Positions 8,886 through 17,352 are shown, counted from the stretch's first letter. The stretch is 32,479 nucleotides of DNA from CBDUEV01 sp965366365 (GCA_965366365.1 CBDUEV010000032.1:1-32479), one strand, 5' to 3'. Numbers and translations are program-made. Notes: generated by a model from the letters alone, not told the origin.

Positions 8886-10298
8886 GTGCCCGACAAGACA
8901 CTCGATCGGCTGTCGTATCTCGACGCCTCATTCCTGGCGCTCGAGTCCCCTGAAACGCACATGCACGTCGGGTCGGTGGCCGTATTCGACGGCGAAGGTA
9001 TCTGTCGGGACGGAAGCATCGACATCGGACGGGTGCGCCGGTTCATCGCGGCGCGGCTCGATCTGATCCCGCGCTACCGGCAACGGTTGGCATGGATCCC
9101 GTTCGACACGCACCCGGTGTGGGTGGACGACGACGAATTCGACCTGAACTACCACGTCCGGCACACGTCCTTGCCTGCACCCGGTGGCGATGAGGAGCTC
9201 AAACGGCTGGCGGGGCGAGTGATGGGCCAGAAGCTGGATCGAGCCAAACCACTCTGGGAGGTGTGGCTGGTGGAAGGGCTCGACGGTGGTCGGGTCGGGC
9301 TGATCTCCAAGGTGCATCACTGCATGATCGACGGTCTGAGCGGCAACGAGCTCATGGCGGTCATGTACGGCCTCGCCCCGACGAGCGAGATCGCCGAGCC
9401 CGCCCCGTGGGAGCCGCGGCCCGTTCCGACGGGCGCAGAGCTCGTGGTCGGGGATGTCGCACGACGGTTGCGCGGCACACTCGATCGGGTGTCGAGCGCC
9501 TCTCTGGCGCTGGATCACGCCCAAGCGGTGGCGCTCAACACTGCCAAGAAGAGCGTGGCCGTGGCGGCGAGCCTGTCATCGGGGTGGCTGCGAAAGGGCG
9601 ACAAGAACCCCTTGAACAAGCCGATTGGGCCGAATCGTCGATTCGACTGGGCCGAGGTGGATCTGGCCGAGGTGAAAGCCATCAGAAGGTCCCTCGGTGG
9701 AAGTGTCAACGACATCGTCTTGGCAACGGTGGCGGGGGCGGTTCGCCGCTTCCTGACCGAGCACCGTGGCCTGGATGTGAGCGACATGGATTACCGGATC
9801 ATGGCTCCGGTGAGCGTCCGATCCGACCAGGACAAGAGTTCCTTGGGGAACCAGGTGGCGATGTGGCTGGTCAACCTGCCGATCTCGGATCCTGACCCGG
9901 TCAGCCGCCTGGCGGCGGTGTCGAGAGAGACGATGAAGTTGAAGAAGACGGATCAGGCAACCGGCGCGGCGACGTTGGTCAAGATGAGCGCCGGAGCACC
10001 CCTCACCCTCGTCTCACTCGGGACCCGCTTGGCGTCGGGAAGGCGGCCATTCAACATCACCGTGACGAACGTGCCGGGCCCGCAGGTGCCGCTCTACCTG
10101 CTGGAATCGAAGCTGCTCCACCAGTACGCCCTCGTTCCGCTGTGGCGCACCCACGGCTACGGCGTGGCGGTTTTCTCCTATGACGGGCACATGTCGTGGG
10201 GAGTCAATGCCGATTGGGATCTCATGCCCGACGTGGATGCCTTTATCTCCTGCATCGAGGCGTCTCACGCCGAGCTTCTGGCCGCCGCCAACGCGTGA
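8886..10298 (+). CDS. Wax ester synthase / diacylglycerol acyltransferase (WS/DGAT family)
   Basis: WS/DGAT enzymes transfer an acyl group from acyl-CoA to a fatty alcohol or to diacylglycerol, making wax esters or triacylglycerol storage lipid at the membrane. The 470-residue product has the catalytic HHxxxDG motif as HHCMIDG at residues 144-150, the upstream PLWEVWLVEGL element, and a C-terminal NDIVLATVAGAVRRFL segment, all typical of the TIGR02946 group common in actinobacteria. I place the start at GTG 8886, four bases after GGAGG at 8877-8881. It gives the family N terminus (DRLSYLDASFLALE). The longer frame from 8814 adds an Arg/Gly/Pro-rich, non-conserved extension. It stands alone, diverging from DUF389. 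Confidence 0.92.
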   Translation: MPDKTLDRLSYLDASFLALESPETHMHVGSVAVFDGEGICRDGSIDIGRVRRFIAARLDLIPRYRQRLAWIPFDTHPVWVDDDEFDLNYHVRHTSLPAPGGDEELKRLAGRVMGQKLDRAKPLWEVWLVEGLDGGRVGLISKVHHCMIDGLSGNELMAVMYGLAPTSEIAEPAPWEPRPVPTGAELVVGDVARRLRGTLDRVSSASLALDHAQAVALNTAKKSVAVAASLSSGWLRKGDKNPLNKPIGPNRRFDWAEVDLAEVKAIRRSLGGSVNDIVLATVAGAVRRFLTEHRGLDVSDMDYRIMAPVSVRSDQDKSSLGNQVAMWLVNLPISDPDPVSRLAAVSRETMKLKKTDQATGAATLVKMSAGAPLTLVSLGTRLASGRRPFNITVTNVPGPQVPLYLLESKLLHQYALVPLWRTHGYGVAVFSYDGHMSWGVNADWDLMPDVDAFISCIEASHAELLAAANA

Positions 10299-10306
10299 GC
10301 GGAGGG

Positions 10307-11776
10307 TCAGTCCAGTCGGATGATGAGGCTGGCGTAGCCGTCGAGTTCCTCGACGGGGCGCCACACCACCCGACCGTCGGCCGCGGGCGGGAGGGCGCCC
10401 AACGGAGCTGAACCGCTCACGTTGGTGGCGGAGGTGCCTTCGGGGATCAGGGAGGCGTCCATGGTCACGGTTGGTCCGGCTATGGGGCGTTCAGAGAGGT
10501 TGACAACGACCAGCACTCGGTGGTCGGCCAACGAGCGGAGGAAGGCATAGACCTCCATGGCCGAGGCCTCGACGTCGTCGACGGCCCCCAGCCGCAACGC
10601 CGGATGCTCAGAGCGGACGCGAATCATGTCACGGACCGGCCCGAAATGCGGCGTCGAGGCCGGGACGAGCGCGCCGGCGTCACCCGAGACGGCCGCCCCG
10701 CCGAATACCTGGCGGTGGGTCACGACCGGGACACCCCGGTCGGTGAGCAGCAGCGTGGCAGCGACGGCGGCGCCAGCCGTCCGGGTTTCTGGCCCGCGAA
10801 CGACGTATTGGGCATCGGGGATCAGATCGGAGAGCCGGCGCTGCGAGGCGAGCAGCGGCGTGGACGAACCCGATGCGAGTCCGGCCACCATGCCGTCGGC
10901 GCGCTCGGTATCGACCACGAGATCGGCAGCGCCCACGAAGTCGGCGGTCAGGTCGGTCGAGCCGACGATCTCGGCGATGGTCATCGAATTCGGAACGAAA
11001 CTGTCGAGACGGTCGTCGTACTCGGCCAGCCACGCCTTCGTTTCGGCCGTGTTGAGGCCATCGGAGTCGGATTCGACGTAGTGGGACACGTCAGGAAGCC
11101 CGAAGCCGTCCACACCCATCTCGGTGAGCCAGAACTCGCCGACGTCCACGAGCGCTTCACCGACGCGACGATCGATCAAGTTGAGATCAGCAGAGCCGGC
11201 GCTGAAGGTGCGGAAGTAGAACCCGCGCTCGTCCTGTTCCCAGTCGTCGGGAGTGGCCGTGGGTGCGTCATCCCAAACGTAGAAGTCGACATATTCCGGC
11301 TCGCCCTCTCGCGAAGCCGTGAACCAAGGGTGGTCGGTGGACGTGTGGTTGAGGGGGAGATCGATGATCACCGCCATTCCTCGCTGGTGCGCAGCTTCGA
11401 TCAGCACCAGGAACTCGGCGTTCGTCCCCAGGGTCGGCTCAACGTGCAGGAAGTCCACCGCCCCGGCGCCGTCGGAGTGCACGATGTCCGACAGCCACAG
11501 GCCGGTGACACCCAGGTCGTCGAGGGTGGCTGCGTTGCCATCGTTGAGGTGGTCGAGACTGGCGACCACGCCGGCGAGATCGCCGGCTCCGTCTCCGTCG
11601 GAGTCGGGGAAGTCGGCAGCCGACCAACCGTAGAAGACGCGGTCGTTCCACCATGGCAGCCCGACATCCACCGCCGAGCGGGCCGGGGCAGTGTCGTTGG
11701 GGAGCAGGCCCGTGGCGCAGGAGGACGCTGCCAGCAAGAGCAGCACCGAGGCGGTAGCCATGCGTCGGTGGGTCAT
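10307..11776 (-). CDS. GH13 alpha-amylase-like lipoprotein with degenerate active site
   Basis: The 489-residue product starts with a lipoprotein signal (hydrophobic VLLLLAASSC, lipid-bearing Cys at residue 20), so it should be anchored outside the membrane. The rest follows the GH13 amylase fold: region I is DLPLNH (139-144) and the acid/base Glu is probably Glu269 in TIAEI. But region II reads GVDGFGLPDV (221-230) where active enzymes have GFRxD, so the conserved Arg is Gly226 and the nucleophile position is Pro228. Region IV reads VVRGPETR around 325-332 instead of a NHD motif. It is therefore probably a non-catalytic binding or surface protein. ATG 11776 is preferred because longer starts would lie in the hairpin at 11822-11849; an ATG at 11761 is also possible. 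No strong ribosome site is seen. Confidence 0.85.
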   Translation of the reverse strand: MTHRRMATASVLLLLAASSCATGLLPNDTAPARSAVDVGLPWWNDRVFYGWSAADFPDSDGDGAGDLAGVVASLDHLNDGNAATLDDLGVTGLWLSDIVHSDGAGAVDFLHVEPTLGTNAEFLVLIEAAHQRGMAVIIDLPLNHTSTDHPWFTASREGEPEYVDFYVWDDAPTATPDDWEQDERGFYFRTFSAGSADLNLIDRRVGEALVDVGEFWLTEMGVDGFGLPDVSHYVESDSDGLNTAETKAWLAEYDDRLDSFVPNSMTIAEIVGSTDLTADFVGAADLVVDTERADGMVAGLASGSSTPLLASQRRLSDLIPDAQYVVRGPETRTAGAAVAATLLLTDRGVPVVTHRQVFGGAAVSGDAGALVPASTPHFGPVRDMIRVRSEHPALRLGAVDDVEASAMEVYAFLRSLADHRVLVVVNLSERPIAGPTVTMDASLIPEGTSATNVSGSAPLGALPPAADGRVVWRPVEELDGYASLIIRLD

Positions 11777-11821
11777 CAGGCGACGATAGCGCCGCTGCGC
11801 CGGAGCGAAGTCCACGCGCAA

Positions 11822-11849
11822 GAGTGACGGCCCTGCCGGGCCGTCACTC
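11822..11849 (-). terminator. Strong hairpin terminator after the surface-protein gene
   Basis: GAGTGACGGCCC and GGGCCGTCACTC make a perfect 12-bp stem around a TGCC loop. In the minus direction it lies 18 bases past the stop of the surface-protein gene and just before the amylase-like lipoprotein gene. Only two Ts follow it on that strand, as is common for actinobacterial terminators. It separates the two minus-strand genes into different transcripts and supports the shorter start for the lipoprotein. Confidence 0.7.
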
Positions 11850-11867
11850 CATCGGTATGTGATGCGA

Positions 11868-13652
11868 TCAGTTGTTGAACCTCCTCACCATCCCAGCCGC
11901 GCCGACCAGCGAGAAGCCGACGACCATCAGAGCGATGGCGGCCATCCCCGTTGTGGTGGTGTCAACGCCGGTGAACGGCAGAATGACAGGCTCGGTGGTG
12001 GTTGTGGTGTCACCGGCGACCGCTTCGGTCGTCGGGGTCACCTTCTTCGGGGAGACCTTCTCCACGAAGGCGCCTGCGTCACAGTCGAGATCCCTCTCGC
12101 CTTCGGCCAGCTCCATGACAGGAGTGCGGCCCGTGGCGACGATGGCGTCACTGTCCAACTCATGGTCGCCCATGTTTGGTTCCGTGAACTGGAAGTCCTT
12201 CGGCAGGTTCGTGAACTCGACGAAGTAGAACCCGGCCGGCACATCCTCGAAGATGTACAAGCCTTCCTCGTCGGTCATCAGAAGGTCCACGAGTGTGCTG
12301 TCGGCGTCGCCGGCCGTATTGGCATCGGCCGTCTTCACCTCGAACAGCTTCACGACGACACCCTCGATCCCCACCTCCGTCTCGTCCTGGAGGCCGTTGG
12401 CGTTGGCGTCGTTCCAGACGAAGTCACCGATCGCTCCCGGTTCGGGTGGGATCGGCTCGTTGGTGAAGGTGCAGCTCACGGTCTCGCTTCCGTCGACGTC
12501 GAGGGTCACTCCCAGATCTCCGATGACCGTTTCCGGGTCATCGCACTCGATGCCCTGGACTTGCCATCCGTCCGGGAGAACCTCATCGATGGTGAACGTT
12601 CCGGGTTCGACCTCGATGGTGGCTGATTCGTCATGCCCCAGGGTTGGGGCCCAGGTGGCCGAGTCCTCGGGGACCGACGTCTCGAACACGAAGTCGACCT
12701 CGGTGTCGACCGGATCGGTGACCTTGGTGATCACGATTCCAGACGGCACAGGCTCTTCGAGTGGTTCGTTGGTGAAAGTGCAGCTGACGGTCTCGCCTTC
12801 GGCGACATCCAGCGTCACTTTGCCGTCCACGATCACCGTGTCGGGATCGTCGCACGCGAGATCCATCAGTTCCCATCCGGCCTTCTCGACCTCGGCAACG
12901 GTGTAGACACCGGCCTCAACGTCGACGCTGGCCGACTCCTCGTGCATCAGAACCGGCGCAAAGCCGTCGATGGACGACTCGAACTGGAACCACGCCTCGG
13001 TGTCTTCCGGATCGGTGACCTTGGTGATGGTCACCGTGCCCGGCTCGGGAACCGGAATCAACTCGTTGGTAAAGGTGCAGCTGACCGTCTCACCTTCGGC
13101 CACCGTGACGGTGGCTCCGGTGGGCCCGATCTCGACGCCTTCGCTGTCGCAGGCGACGTCGGCGAGCTCCCAGCCTTCGGGGACGATCTCGTTGACCAGA
13201 TAGGTCCCGGCCTCGACCTCGATGCTTTCGTGCTCACCGTCCATCAGGGAGGGAGCCCAGAGGACTTCACCGTCGGGAATCGACGTATCGAACCCGAAGA
13301 CCTCTTCGGATCCGGACGGATCGGTGACCTTGTGGATCACGACCGTACCCGGGTCGGGTTCCGGCAGCTGTTCATTTGTGAACACGCAGCGCACCCTCTC
13401 CTCCGGATCGACGTCGAGGATCACACCGGTCTCGGTGATGATCGCCTCCTCGTCGTCACACCACACGTCCGCCAGCTCCCAACCATCGGTTGCGAGCTCG
13501 TTGACGGTGTAGATGCCGGGCTCCACGGCCACACGGCCGGTCTGGCCGCCGGTGAGCGTCGGGGCGAACGTTCCGTCTCCCTGAGGGATGTCCGACTCGA
13601 ACTCGAACCAGACGTCCCGGGTTGGCGGACTCGTCACCTTGCGGATGATCAC
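11868..13652 (-). CDS. Cell-wall anchored surface protein, C-terminal part (prealbumin-like repeats, SdrD-B domain, LPFTG)
   Basis: This is the downstream part of a surface protein separated from its N-terminal part by one in-frame TAA (13686-13688). It holds four repeats of about 100 residues with a prealbumin (SpaA-like) pattern, each running from VITKVTDP-type strands to a GWEL..CDD segment and ending in SCTFTNE. An SdrD-B-like domain follows (GAIGDFVWNDANANGLQDE), then a Thr-rich linker, an LPFTG sortase signal at about 558-562, a membrane helix and a basic tail. If translated alone it could restart at the GTG at 13652, which has GAGGAG about 20 bases upstream, but it would lack a secretion signal. 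Full-length translation would need stop readthrough; otherwise this is the dead half of a broken gene. Confidence 0.75.
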   Translation of the reverse strand: MIIRKVTSPPTRDVWFEFESDIPQGDGTFAPTLTGGQTGRVAVEPGIYTVNELATDGWELADVWCDDEEAIITETGVILDVDPEERVRCVFTNEQLPEPDPGTVVIHKVTDPSGSEEVFGFDTSIPDGEVLWAPSLMDGEHESIEVEAGTYLVNEIVPEGWELADVACDSEGVEIGPTGATVTVAEGETVSCTFTNELIPVPEPGTVTITKVTDPEDTEAWFQFESSIDGFAPVLMHEESASVDVEAGVYTVAEVEKAGWELMDLACDDPDTVIVDGKVTLDVAEGETVSCTFTNEPLEEPVPSGIVITKVTDPVDTEVDFVFETSVPEDSATWAPTLGHDESATIEVEPGTFTIDEVLPDGWQVQGIECDDPETVIGDLGVTLDVDGSETVSCTFTNEPIPPEPGAIGDFVWNDANANGLQDETEVGIEGVVVKLFEVKTADANTAGDADSTLVDLLMTDEEGLYIFEDVPAGFYFVEFTNLPKDFQFTEPNMGDHELDSDAIVATGRTPVMELAEGERDLDCDAGAFVEKVSPKKVTPTTEAVAGDTTTTTEPVILPFTGVDTTTTGMAAIALMVVGFSLVGAAGMVRRFNN

Positions 13653-13685
13653 CCCGGCTTCCTGCTCCTCGTCGGCGACGTTGGT

Positions 13686-14705
13686 TTACGTGCAGGTGAC
13701 CGTCTCCCCTTCGTCGACTGTCACCATTGCACGAGCATCCTCGAACGAGAATCCTGGGTCGCCACCATCACATTCCATCGACGCCAGTGTCCATCCGTCC
13801 ACCGGGGACTCCACGATGCTGTAGAGGCCGGCATCGACCTCGAAGCTCATCGACTCCCCGTCCATGAGCGTGAAGGACTCCGGGCCGCTGCGCTCGGTTT
13901 CCGTCATGGTGAACGGGAAGTCCGTCGGAGCGTCGGCCGGTATGGTGGCCTTCCTGACCACGATGATTCCGGGCTCGGGCTCCACGTACTCCATGGTGTT
14001 GGTGAACGTGCAGTTGACGGTCTCGCCTTCGTCCACGTGGACGGCAACCCCCGTTCCCGTCGGGTCGAACCGGCTGTCGCATGTCACATCGGTCAGGACC
14101 CATCCCGGTGCAGGGGACTCGACGATCGTGTACCAGCCGGTCTCCACCTCGAAGCTATCGGACTCTCCATCCATGAGCGAAGTGGTCCAGGTGTCTTCGA
14201 GGAACGGCATCCAGGTAGCGAACCCGAACGTGCTGTAGTCGTCGGACGGCTCGGTGACCTTGTGGATCACCAGAAGGCCCGGTTCAGGCTGCGGCGGCTC
14301 GACACAGAACGAAACGTGGCTCACGTCCGCCCACTTGCCATTGGCGTTGTTGACCGGCGTGTGCAAGCCCGAGTCGCTTGTCGCGTTGGGTGAGTATTCG
14401 TAGAGGTTTCCGCCTATCTTGCCGCCCTTCACGGCCACGGCAACGAGCGGTTCATCGGAGCTCCAAGCGACCATTTGGCCGTGCGCGCCGTCGGTGATGG
14501 TCCAAGACACACCAGCGGCGCTGCCACTCAGATCGCCGTTCACTTCTGCCTTGTACAGTTCGATCCAGCCGTCGTTGAATGAACCACACGTCTGATTGCC
14601 GTCATATGGCGCCTCGAGTGCTGCCCACGCACTGATCGGGACAGCAATCATGGCCAAAGCGACGAGCGGAACACCCAACCAACGGAATCTGTTGGTCCGG
14701 GGCAT
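13686..14705 (-). CDS. Secreted surface protein, N-terminal part ending at an in-frame TAA
   Basis: The 339-residue product starts with a Sec signal peptide (basic RTNRFRW, hydrophobic core, likely cut after AWA at 28). A domain of about 110 residues follows with VKGGKIGGNLYEYSPN and SDSGLHTPVNN elements, as seen in actinobacterial surface proteins. Then come two prealbumin-like repeats with PGLLVIHKVTEP and PGIIVVRKATIP. The second repeat breaks off at VTCT followed by TAA, where all complete repeats continue with Phe-Thr-Asn. The stop is in the same frame as the C-terminal part, so this is a substitution-type break, not a frameshift. ATG 14705 is chosen because GGGAGG (14711-14716) precedes it; the earlier in-frame start would overlap that site. 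As it stands the product would be secreted unanchored. Confidence 0.8.
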   Translation of the reverse strand: MPRTNRFRWLGVPLVALAMIAVPISAWAALEAPYDGNQTCGSFNDGWIELYKAEVNGDLSGSAAGVSWTITDGAHGQMVAWSSDEPLVAVAVKGGKIGGNLYEYSPNATSDSGLHTPVNNANGKWADVSHVSFCVEPPQPEPGLLVIHKVTEPSDDYSTFGFATWMPFLEDTWTTSLMDGESDSFEVETGWYTIVESPAPGWVLTDVTCDSRFDPTGTGVAVHVDEGETVNCTFTNTMEYVEPEPGIIVVRKATIPADAPTDFPFTMTETERSGPESFTLMDGESMSFEVDAGLYSIVESPVDGWTLASMECDGGDPGFSFEDARAMVTVDEGETVTCT

Positions 14706-14830
14706 AGCCACCTCCCTCAAGGAAAGGAGCCGGTCTCACCATTGGCTCAACCGGATCCCGGTGACCGAACACAGACCCGGTTTCGCTGCCACTCCCAGTA
14801 ATACCCTTAGAGCCATTGTCTGCCCGCTCA
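14706..14830 (-). promoter_or_regulatory. Possible structured 5' leader of the surface-protein gene
   Basis: The minus-strand leader contains several pairings. CCGGGTCT (complement of 14773-14780) can pair with AGACCGG (complement of 14730-14736). GAGCCA (14743-14748) can pair either with an upstream TGGCTC (14810-14815) or with a downstream GGCTC (14727-14731). CCTTTC (14722-14727) can pair with the ribosome site GGGAGG (14711-14716), using two G-T pairs. These alternatives look like a translation switch, but I do not recognise a known riboswitch core and GC-rich leaders fold readily by chance. Confidence 0.3.
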
Positions 14831-14932
14831 CCCTCGGGAGAAAGGGACGAAAGACCAGGCTGGAGCGCTTTTCGCGACCTCTCCGCGCTCAAGCCGGTCG
14901 CTAGGCTCGGAAGCGCGCGAGGAAGGCGAGCC

Positions 14933-16357
14933 ATGCGAACCCAACTCTTCATCGACGGCGAGTGGGTGGACGGTACCGGCGGAACCATCGAGGTGCTCGA
15001 CCCGGCCACCGAAGAGACGCTCGCCACCGTGCAGGCCGCTTCGGCAGCCGACGCCGTCGCCGCAGTCGATGCGGCCGCCCGAGCCGCCCACTCCTGGGCG
15101 GCGACTGCCCCGCGGGACAGGGGAGAACTGCTACGACGCTGCTTCGAACTGATGCTGGACCGAGCCGACGCCATCGCCGAGCTGATCGTGCGCGAGAACG
15201 GAAAATCGTTCTCGGACGCCATCGGAGAAGTGCGCTACGGTGCCGAGTTCTTCCGGTGGTTTTCCGAGGAGGCTGTCCGGGTCTCGGGTGAGGTGCGGCG
15301 GGCTCCGGGCGGAGAGAAGATGATTCTCACCCTCAGCCAGCCGGTGGGGATCTCCTTCCTGGTCACCCCGTGGAACTTCCCACTCTCGATGGGCACCCGC
15401 AAGATCGGTCCGGCGCTGGCGGCCGGTTGCACAGTCATCCTCAAGCCGGCTTCGGACACGCCCCTCACGTCGCTCTACCTCGCCGATCTCATGACAGAGG
15501 TCGGCCTGCCTCCCGGAGTTGTGAACGTCATCAGTGCCCGAGGCTCCTCAGGTGCCACCGACGTGATTCTGGAAGATCCGCGGGTTCGTAAGCTCTCCTT
15601 CACCGGCTCGACCGAGGTGGGCCGAGTACTGCTCGCCAAGGCGTCCCAGCAGGTGCTCCGGACCTCCATGGAGCTGGGTGGGAACGCTCCCTTCATCGTG
15701 TGTGCCGATGCCGATCTCGAGGCGGCCGTCGACGGTGCCATGGTCGCCAAGATGCGCAACGGGGGAGAGGCGTGCACGGCGGCCAACCGGTTCTACGTCG
15801 AAGCTCCGGTTGCCGACGAGTTCAGCCGACGCCTCGCCGAGGCGATGGCGCAACTGCAGGTCGGCCCCGGTCTCGACCGGACATCACAGGTGGGTCCGCT
15901 CATCAACGCGCCAACCCGCCAGAAAGTCGACGAACTGGTTCACCTGGCGGCAGACCACCAGGGGCGGGTCTTGACGGGCGGCAGGGCACTTGATCGGAAA
16001 GGGTTCTTCTACGAGCCGACAGTCATCACCGACGTGCTGCCCGACTCGCCGATTCTGCGATACGAGATCTTCGGGCCCGTCGCCCCGGTCGTCAGCTTCG
16101 ACACGATCGACAGGGCGATCGCCATGGCAAACGACACGGAGTACGGGTTGATTGCGTACGTGTATGCCGGCGACCTGGGCAAGGCGATGGGGGTGGCTGA
16201 GCGTCTCGAGTCGGGAATGGTGGGCATCAATCGAGGCCTGGTGTCGGACCCGGCCGCCCCGTTCGGGGGTGTCAAACAGTCCGGCATCGGACGCGAAGGA
16301 AGCTCCCATGGTGTGGCCGAGTACCTCGAGACCAAATACATAGCGGCCGACTGGTAG
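14933..16357 (+). CDS. NAD(P)-dependent aldehyde dehydrogenase, succinate-semialdehyde dehydrogenase type
   Basis: Aldehyde dehydrogenases oxidise aldehydes to acids through a cysteine thiohemiacetal. The 474-residue product has the whole catalytic set: Asn148 in PWNFP, Glu247 in MELGGNAPF and the nucleophile Cys281 in NGGEACTAANR, plus FTGSTEVG for the cofactor fold. Overall character (EACTAANRF and the C-terminal SGIGREGSSHGVAEYLETKY) resembles the GabD branch that makes succinate from succinic semialdehyde, but the natural aldehyde cannot be fixed from sequence. The start is ATG 14933, six bases after GAGGAAGG (14919-14926). No GABA transaminase lies nearby. It converges with the hydroxyacid dehydrogenase. 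Confidence 0.92.
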   Translation: MRTQLFIDGEWVDGTGGTIEVLDPATEETLATVQAASAADAVAAVDAAARAAHSWAATAPRDRGELLRRCFELMLDRADAIAELIVRENGKSFSDAIGEVRYGAEFFRWFSEEAVRVSGEVRRAPGGEKMILTLSQPVGISFLVTPWNFPLSMGTRKIGPALAAGCTVILKPASDTPLTSLYLADLMTEVGLPPGVVNVISARGSSGATDVILEDPRVRKLSFTGSTEVGRVLLAKASQQVLRTSMELGGNAPFIVCADADLEAAVDGAMVAKMRNGGEACTAANRFYVEAPVADEFSRRLAEAMAQLQVGPGLDRTSQVGPLINAPTRQKVDELVHLAADHQGRVLTGGRALDRKGFFYEPTVITDVLPDSPILRYEIFGPVAPVVSFDTIDRAIAMANDTEYGLIAYVYAGDLGKAMGVAERLESGMVGINRGLVSDPAAPFGGVKQSGIGREGSSHGVAEYLETKYIAADW

Positions 16358-16363
16358 TCGCCG

Positions 16364-16378
16364 ACCGGAGGGCCCGGT
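16364..16378. terminator. Weak hairpin between convergent dehydrogenase genes
   Basis: ACCGG, AGGGC, CCGGT form a 5-bp stem between the stops of the aldehyde dehydrogenase (+) and the hydroxyacid dehydrogenase (-). No T run follows on either strand. It is a modest candidate two-way terminator. Confidence 0.25.
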
Positions 16379-17346
16379 TACCGGTTGGCAACGAAACCCA
16401 ACCGCTTGTCGACCACGTTGTGCAGCGGTTCGTCGTCGATCCAGGCCTGGAGGTTCTCCAGGAATGTCTGGACCAGTGCCTCCCGGTGGGAGACATAGTC
16501 CCCGGCGTGATGCGGTGTGATCACCACGTTCGGAAGGTCCCAAAAAGGACTATCCGCCGGGAGTGGCTCGACGGAGAAGACGTCGAGCCCGGCACCGGCG
16601 ATGTCCCCGTTGTGCAGGGCAGCCAGCAACGCCGCCTCGTCCACCAGCGCCCCGCGTCCGACGTTGATGAACCTGGCGTGGTCCGACATAGCCGTGAAGA
16701 AATCGGCGCCGAAGAGCCCGCGCGTGGCGCGAGTCAGCGGAGTGGCTGCCACGACCACGTCGGCGTGCGCCACCAACGTCGTGAGTTCGCTGACGGTGTG
16801 CACCTGTCCAAGCTGGGGATCCTGTCGGGAGGAACGACCGACCGGCGTCACATCCATGCCGACGGCTCTGAGGAGTCGGCACGTGGCTCGTCCGATGCCC
16901 CCGACGCCGACGACCACCGCCCGTCCACCTGCCACTTTCTCGTTCAGGCGGTGCTGCCAATGGTGCGAGCGCTGATGGGCCCAGCTCTCCGGGAAGCCCT
17001 TGGCGAACGCCAGGACGAGACCAAGCACGAACTCGGCGATGGGCTCGTCGAAGACGCCGGCAGAGTTCGTGACGAGCACGTCGCCGGCCGCCACCTCAGG
17101 CGACAGCACAGCATCTACTCCGGCGCCGGCCTGATGAATCCACCTCAGCCGGTCGGCCGTCGGCAAGAGCTTGGCCAGCATGTGGCCGCGGTAGTCCCAC
17201 GAGAACAGGACATCGGCGCCTGCGAGGGCGGCTTCCGATTCGGCTCCGGCGGGGATGTAGCGGAGTTCAACGCCGGCCGGGCAAGCCTCGATACCAGGCA
17301 GTTCGTGCGGACCCGAGGCGGCCAGGACGGCCACGACCGTGGGCAT
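16378..17346 (-). CDS. D-2-hydroxyacid dehydrogenase (NAD(P)-binding)
   Basis: This family reduces 2-oxoacids to D-2-hydroxyacids, or the reverse, with a nicotinamide cofactor. The 322-residue product shows the Rossmann motif GVGGIG at 147-152 and the catalytic triad of the family: Arg231 in NVGRG, Glu260 in DVFSVEP and His279 in TPHH. After the second Rossmann strand the sequence is VGRSSRQ rather than an acidic residue, which suggests NADPH may be preferred (inference). The substrate is not clear; glyoxylate/hydroxypyruvate-type reductases are possible. ATG 17346 lies six bases after the stop of the small membrane protein gene, so the two probably form an operon. Confidence 0.9.
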   Translation of the reverse strand: MPTVVAVLAASGPHELPGIEACPAGVELRYIPAGAESEAALAGADVLFSWDYRGHMLAKLLPTADRLRWIHQAGAGVDAVLSPEVAAGDVLVTNSAGVFDEPIAEFVLGLVLAFAKGFPESWAHQRSHHWQHRLNEKVAGGRAVVVGVGGIGRATCRLLRAVGMDVTPVGRSSRQDPQLGQVHTVSELTTLVAHADVVVAATPLTRATRGLFGADFFTAMSDHARFINVGRGALVDEAALLAALHNGDIAGAGLDVFSVEPLPADSPFWDLPNVVITPHHAGDYVSHREALVQTFLENLQAWIDDEPLHNVVDKRLGFVANR

Positions 17347-17352
17347 GGCCGA

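Noticed and set aside
12633..14393. A 586-codon plus-strand open frame across the surface protein gene.
   Set aside because: It is the shadow of the repeat protein on the minus strand: its internal repeats mirror the prealbumin repeats, and it has no domain or ribosome site.
11868..14705. Tandem DNA repeat or CRISPR-like array suggested by the periodic sequence.
   Set aside because: The period (about 300 bases) is that of protein domains, and the copies have diverged strongly at the DNA level. There are no short constant repeats with unique spacers.
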